DNA of 64,000 nucleotides from Chthoniobacteraceae bacterium. Its GTDB lineage: Bacteria > Verrucomicrobiota > Verrucomicrobiia > Chthoniobacterales > Chthoniobacteraceae. The notes beneath the pieces were generated by a model. The model was not told the DNA's origin and searched no databases. It saw nothing but the letters and a program-made list of their open reading frames with translations. Of this stretch, positions 60,623-64,000 are shown in pieces. Location of the stretch: the NCBI GenBank assembly GCA_947479475.1, contig CANJZW010000004.1, positions 32,963 through 96,962 on the forward strand, written 5' to 3'. The position numbers and the translations under genes were made by a program. The number at the start of each line of letters is the position of its first letter. Position 1 is the stretch's first letter.

Positions 60623-61741
60623 ATGTTAAAAACGTTTAAAGGGCTGGGAGTTCGGAGTGATCTAATTCAGGGACTGGAGGCGCTCGGAATCCGGGAACCC
60701 ACGCCGATCCAGCGCGAGGCGCTGCCTTTCTTGATCCAGAACGGCGGGGATTTTATCGCCCAAGCCCAGACGGGCACCGGGAAAACAGCCGCTTTCGGGC
60801 TGCCTTTGCTTATGCAGGTGGACCCCACCTTGGGAAGCATCCAGGCGGTGGTGGTTGCTCCAACCCGGGAACTGGCCAAGCAGATCGGCAAGCAGTTGTT
60901 TAGGTTCACCAAACACTGCGCCCAGAAAATTTTCGTCGAGGTGCTGACTGGTGGCGACAAGATGGAGGCGCAGGTGGCCGCGCTCCAGCGCCCGACTCAT
61001 ATTGTGGTGGTGACTCCCGGCCGTTTTCTGGATTTGCTCGGGCAAAAAGCGTTGTCTCTGGAGGCCGTGAAGCTGCTGGTGCTCGACGAAGCCGATGAAA
61101 TGCTCACGCTCGGCTTCAAAGCGGAGGTGTCGCTCATTTGCTCCAGGACCCAGGGGCGGCGCGCCACCTGGCTTTTTTCAGCCACCATACCCGACGGCGT
61201 CCAGCGTCTGATCACCGACTACATGGCGCCCACCGCTCACGTCCTCAAAGTGGACCAGCGCCATGTCGTGAACCGTGATATCGAACACCGCTTTATCGTC
61301 AGCGCTGTCAAAGACAAGACGCAGAAGATCGTCGTTTTTTTGCGTCGGCAGGGCACGGAGAAGGGGGTTGTTTTTTGTCGGACCAAGATTGGGGCTGTGG
61401 CGTTGGCGGACGAACTAGCGGCGGAAGGGTTCCCTGTGGGGGTGTTGCAAGGAGATCTGATGCAACTGGATCGAGACAAGGTGCTGCGTTCTTTTCGCAA
61501 GGGGCGCTTCCAGTTCCTGATTGCCACTGACGTGGCGGCCCGGGGTATTGATGTAGAGGGGGTGGCTTTTGTGATTCATCACCAACTGCCTGGACAGATC
61601 GAAAACTATACCCACCGCAGTGGCCGGACTGGGCGTGCGGGGCGCCGCGGAATGTCGATCGCAATGATTGGACAGCGTGAGAAAGCAGACATTGTGCAGC
61701 TGGAAAAGCGTCTGGGCCTTAAGTTTACGGAGATGCGCTAA
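60623..61741 (+). CDS. DEAD-box ATP-dependent RNA helicase
   Basis: ATG 60623 is used; a TTG five codons earlier (60608) is possible. The 372-residue protein contains all helicase motifs: Q-motif EPTPIQREALP, motif I AQTGTGKT, Ia PTRELA, motif II LDEADEM, motif III SATIP, motif V TDVAARGID and motif VI HRSGRTGRAGR. It is essentially the bare two-domain core, without the C-terminal RNA-binding extension of DeaD/DbpA-type enzymes. It unwinds RNA duplexes in ribosome assembly or mRNA decay. The long leader with an inverted repeat is reminiscent of cold-regulated helicase genes, which is inference. Confidence 0.95.
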   Translation: MLKTFKGLGVRSDLIQGLEALGIREPTPIQREALPFLIQNGGDFIAQAQTGTGKTAAFGLPLLMQVDPTLGSIQAVVVAPTRELAKQIGKQLFRFTKHCAQKIFVEVLTGGDKMEAQVAALQRPTHIVVVTPGRFLDLLGQKALSLEAVKLLVLDEADEMLTLGFKAEVSLICSRTQGRRATWLFSATIPDGVQRLITDYMAPTAHVLKVDQRHVVNRDIEHRFIVSAVKDKTQKIVVFLRRQGTEKGVVFCRTKIGAVALADELAAEGFPVGVLQGDLMQLDRDKVLRSFRKGRFQFLIATDVAARGIDVEGVAFVIHHQLPGQIENYTHRSGRTGRAGRRGMSIAMIGQREKADIVQLEKRLGLKFTEMR

Positions 61742-61785
61742 TCCAAGAGAGGATAGGTGGCAGGGGAGAGTCCGTTGCGCACGCG

Positions 61786-61819
61786 GGCAGGGGAGCGCGG
61801 GGAAACCCGCGTTCCTGCC
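61786..61819. terminator. Two-step hairpin with a GAAA tetraloop between convergent genes
   Basis: Inner stem CGCGGG/CCCGCG closed by a GAAA tetraloop and outer stem GGCAGG/CCTGCC form a stable hairpin 45 bases after the helicase stop and ten bases beyond the stop of the leftward gene at 61829. It probably ends transcription from both sides. No U-tract is present. Confidence 0.6.
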
Positions 61820-61828
61820 GCGACGGCC

Positions 61829-62572
61829 TTAATTCCGAGCTGGATCAGGGGTAAGGCACACCACGCTACATCCTTTGTGGGAGCATTTGATACCCATGCG
61901 ACTCATGATTCGCTTGATGCGTGGGTCGGTGTCGTTGTCACCAAGCTCTGTATAGCCAATTTGCTCGTAGCCCCTTGCCCGAAGGCGCTCCCAAGGTTGC
62001 ATCTTTAAATCATGCCGCTCTTGAAGGACTGTTCTTGAAATACGTTTTTCGCTCTCAATTTCTATAGAGACTGCGATCTGATCTTCATCGCTCCAAAGAA
62101 CAATCCATTTTTGAGCGGCAATTTCACCTTCAAAAACTTTCACCTCCTTACCCAGATGAATATGTTTACCCTTTTCCTTCAATGCACCGTTGAGGATTTC
62201 CGGAGAGACTAGCGAGGAGCACCGAGCCCAGTCCGCCGGCCGACCGAGAATGCGCAGTTCCATGGCGTTAAAAAGCACTTCCGCACGTTCTGGGTGCAGA
62301 ATACGCGCGTACATGACGCCGCCCGCTCCGTCTAACATCCAAGCTTCTCCGTCTTTGGTTCCAACTTGGTAAACTTCCATTTCGCGCTCGGACCGCCAAA
62401 TGCGCCAATCATATTGTTCATCTGGCTTTTCCCCAGCTTTGAAGTGGGTGCTGGTTTGAAACTGGCACGCAATTTCAGAAAAAACTTGAGGGGCCTTAGA
62501 AACCTCCTCCCCGAAAGCGGAGGGCGAAACAATAAGAACAAAACAGGCCAAGACGCGAAGTAGATATTTCAT
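61829..62572 (-). CDS. Secreted protein of unknown function
   Basis: A 247-residue protein with a clear signal peptide (LLRVLACFVLIVSPSAFG). The mature part is beta-rich and charged (QYDWRIWRSEREMEVYQVG, WMLDGAGGVMYARILHPER, KVFEGEIAAQKWIVLWSDED), reminiscent of LolA/outer-membrane-lipoprotein-sorting-like folds but without a firm match. The C-terminus has three cysteines (GIKCSHKGCSVVCLTP), perhaps for disulfides. Unrecognised family. Confidence 0.65.
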   Translation of the reverse strand: MKYLLRVLACFVLIVSPSAFGEEVSKAPQVFSEIACQFQTSTHFKAGEKPDEQYDWRIWRSEREMEVYQVGTKDGEAWMLDGAGGVMYARILHPERAEVLFNAMELRILGRPADWARCSSLVSPEILNGALKEKGKHIHLGKEVKVFEGEIAAQKWIVLWSDEDQIAVSIEIESEKRISRTVLQERHDLKMQPWERLRARGYEQIGYTELGDNDTDPRIKRIMSRMGIKCSHKGCSVVCLTPDPARN

Positions 62573-62589
62573 GATTGATTCAAAGCATA

Positions 62590-62619
62590 GTGTCCCCGAC
62601 GCGTTAGCGCCGGGGACAC
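62590..62619 (-). terminator. Strong hairpin after the alkaline phosphatase remnant
   Basis: Perfect 9-bp arms GTGTCCCCG and CGGGGACAC with an inner GCG/CGC pair lie 30 bases beyond the stop of the leftward phosphatase frame. It could be a terminator or a REP-like repeat. Confidence 0.5.
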
Positions 62620-62650
62620 AGAGGCGTTATAAGTTTAAAACGATAACCCC

Positions 62651-63877
62651 CTAGTTATTGAGGCGCAGAGAGTCCGCCATGATCCAGTAGATCATGGACT
62701 GCTCCAATGTCCCACGGAACAAATGAGCGTTGGGACCCTTCGCGAATATCGCCACATCTTCACCAGCGTGCGTCTCTGAACCGAGCGGGACTGTCGCTTC
62801 CTGTAAATAATTCACGTTGGCAGTGATATCAAGAGTCAGGGTAGGCCGTGCAGCAAGAGAACCGCTGGTTGTAATCCCACTGATGGCTGAGTATCCCGTA
62901 TAAAAGCCGCCGCTATCGGAAGGCACTAATGGTATCGTCACGGCACCAAATTTTGATCCCTGAGGTGAATCCACCGTTGCTGCGCTTGAAAGTGCCGACC
63001 CTGTCACAACATACGTGCCACCCACAAGAGATTGAGTTCCACCCGTGACGGAATACACTTTCACCGTCTTTCCGCCTGTGTAACCCGGGCCATTTGCATA
63101 ACCGAGCGTCGTGTAGGGAAGATTCAAGCTATCATTGGGTGTGTTGAGAGACGCCGTATTCAGTGCCGTCGTCGTGGCTCCCAAAACAACGCTTGGCTCC
63201 GTCACCAAACCGAGAATCGGATTCCCGCGGACAGGGTAACCCGCAATCGTGAACACATGACTGTGGTCGGCAGAAACCACAATCAAGGTGTCCGGCCCAA
63301 CCTTCGCAGCGACCGCACGAATCGCGTCTGAGAAAGCGATTGTATCAGTCAACGCTCTGTAGGCATTCCCAGCGTGGTGCGCGTGATCGATTCGTCCCCC
63401 TTCCACCATTAGAAAGTAGCCGTTACGATTCTTTGCGAGAACATCCACTGCGAGGGTCGACATCTCGGCGAGGGAAGGTTCCCCTGCTGGGTCGTTGGCC
63501 CGATCTGCCTCATACTGGACATGACTCGGTTCGAACAAACCAAGGACCCGGTCGTAACTCGACAAATTCGCTTTCACGCCATCAAACATTGACTTGTTCC
63601 AGACATAAGCCGAACGCGGGTTGTCGGAATAAACCGTTGAACTCACCGTTCCAGTGCTCAAATTCCAAGCACGGTTCGGGAGTTTTTTCCACTCGCTAAT
63701 CAAATCCCGACCTGTGGACAACCGATTTCCTTTCAGGTAGGTGTACTCGGGGTCCGCCTGAGTACTCTTCATGAAATACGACCGGCCCCCTCCGAGCACC
63801 ACATCAAGGCTCTTCCCTGCATTGCAGTCCAAGAGCTGCGCGGCGATGTCTTTCCCTTTGTTTCTGAATTCGTGTCC
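62651..63877 (-). pseudogene. Alkaline phosphatase lacking its N-terminal half
   Basis: The frame matches the C-terminal two thirds of PhoA-type alkaline phosphatases, closest to the animal/tissue type: KGKDIAAQLL, LDVVLGGGRSYF, metal ligands in VEGGRIDHAHH, SADHSHVFTIAGYP and ETHAGEDVAIFAKGP. Similarity reaches back to HEFRNKGKDIA near 63874, then a TGA at 63878 stops the frame. The first ~150 residues, including the signal peptide, first metal aspartate and the nucleophile serine, are absent. The only possible starts are TTG at 63832 or similar. An insertion typical of bacterial enzymes (about 80 residues, Ser/Thr/Gly-rich) is kept. The remaining protein cannot be catalytic. Confidence 0.75.
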
Positions 63878-63910
63878 TCACGGCCGACTTTATTTACGCT
63901 ACAACGATCA

Positions 63911-63965
63911 GTTGGCGGGATTGGTGTAGGGAGCCCGTAGGGCGACCGTAACCATTCCCGCCAAC
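63911..63965. repeat. Imperfect 15-bp inverted repeat at the truncation edge
   Basis: Arms GTTGGCGGGATTGGT (63911-63925) and ACCATTCCCGCCAAC (63951-63965) pair with one mismatch. The loop holds two GTAGGG copies. It lies 30 bases upstream of the point where the alkaline phosphatase is cut and may be a REP/MITE-like element involved in the truncation. Confidence 0.55.
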
Positions 63966-64000
63966 TTGCGGCTCAAATAGACCCCACCCCACCCATGAGC

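Overview
The window looks like chromosomal DNA from a member of the PVC group, most likely Verrucomicrobiota. The marker proteins are secreted planctomycete-type cytochrome proteins (DUF1592 and DUF1549/DUF1553 types) paired with Tat-exported DUF1552 and DUF1501 proteins, an ECF sigma factor with an adjacent membrane anti-sigma protein, and many secreted BNR/Asp-box (sialidase-fold) proteins. Shine-Dalgarno sites are weak or absent before most genes. No rRNA, tRNA, CRISPR array or intact insertion sequence was seen.

Left edge (1-3094): a leftward pair, a secreted neutral-ceramidase-like protein followed by an MFS transporter that runs off the window, then a spacer with a hairpin and a decayed IS1380-type transposase fragment.

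Central locus (3095-46269): about 43 kb in which every gene points right with short gaps or ATGA overlaps. It starts with the sigma/anti-sigma pair. It then holds six proteins in which a SUMF1 (formylglycine-generating-enzyme-like) domain is fused to a sialidase-fold propeller, four further sialidase-fold proteins, two GH10-like (GHL10/DUF187-type) hydrolases, a clan GH-A hydrolase, three sialate-O-acetylesterase-type proteins (one fused to an SGNH esterase, one to a Cys-type sulfatase), a laminin-G-like protein, a DUF1592/DUF1552 pair, and a cytoplasmic cassette of an isocitrate-lyase-family lyase, zinc alcohol dehydrogenase, MFS permease and ROK kinase. I read it as an O-acetylated, possibly sulfated, acidic-glycan degradation locus: exported esterases, sulfatase and glycosidases strip the polymer, and the cytoplasmic cassette takes up and catabolises the sugar. 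Substrate identity is inference. Gene order repeats (GHL10, SUMF1-sialidase, esterase, sialidase, lyase), so the locus appears to have grown by segmental duplication. The second copy ends in a 25-codon stump of the lyase gene joined to a broken SpmA-like gene.

The SUMF1 domains all lack the two copper-binding cysteines of true formylglycine-generating enzymes, so they are probably not sulfatase activators in the usual sense. One fusion gene (4778-6953) is frameshifted.

Right part (46837-64000): mixed single genes. They are a membrane protein, a small secreted protein, an AT-richer repeat protein, a TPR-peroxiredoxin fusion, aldose 1-epimerase, a DUF1549/DUF1553 plus DUF1501 operon, an AT-richer glycosyltransferase-like gene, a PQQ-propeller protein, a DEAD-box RNA helicase, a secreted protein of unknown function and an alkaline phosphatase that has lost its N-terminal half including the nucleophile region. 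Several perfect inverted repeats lie between these genes.
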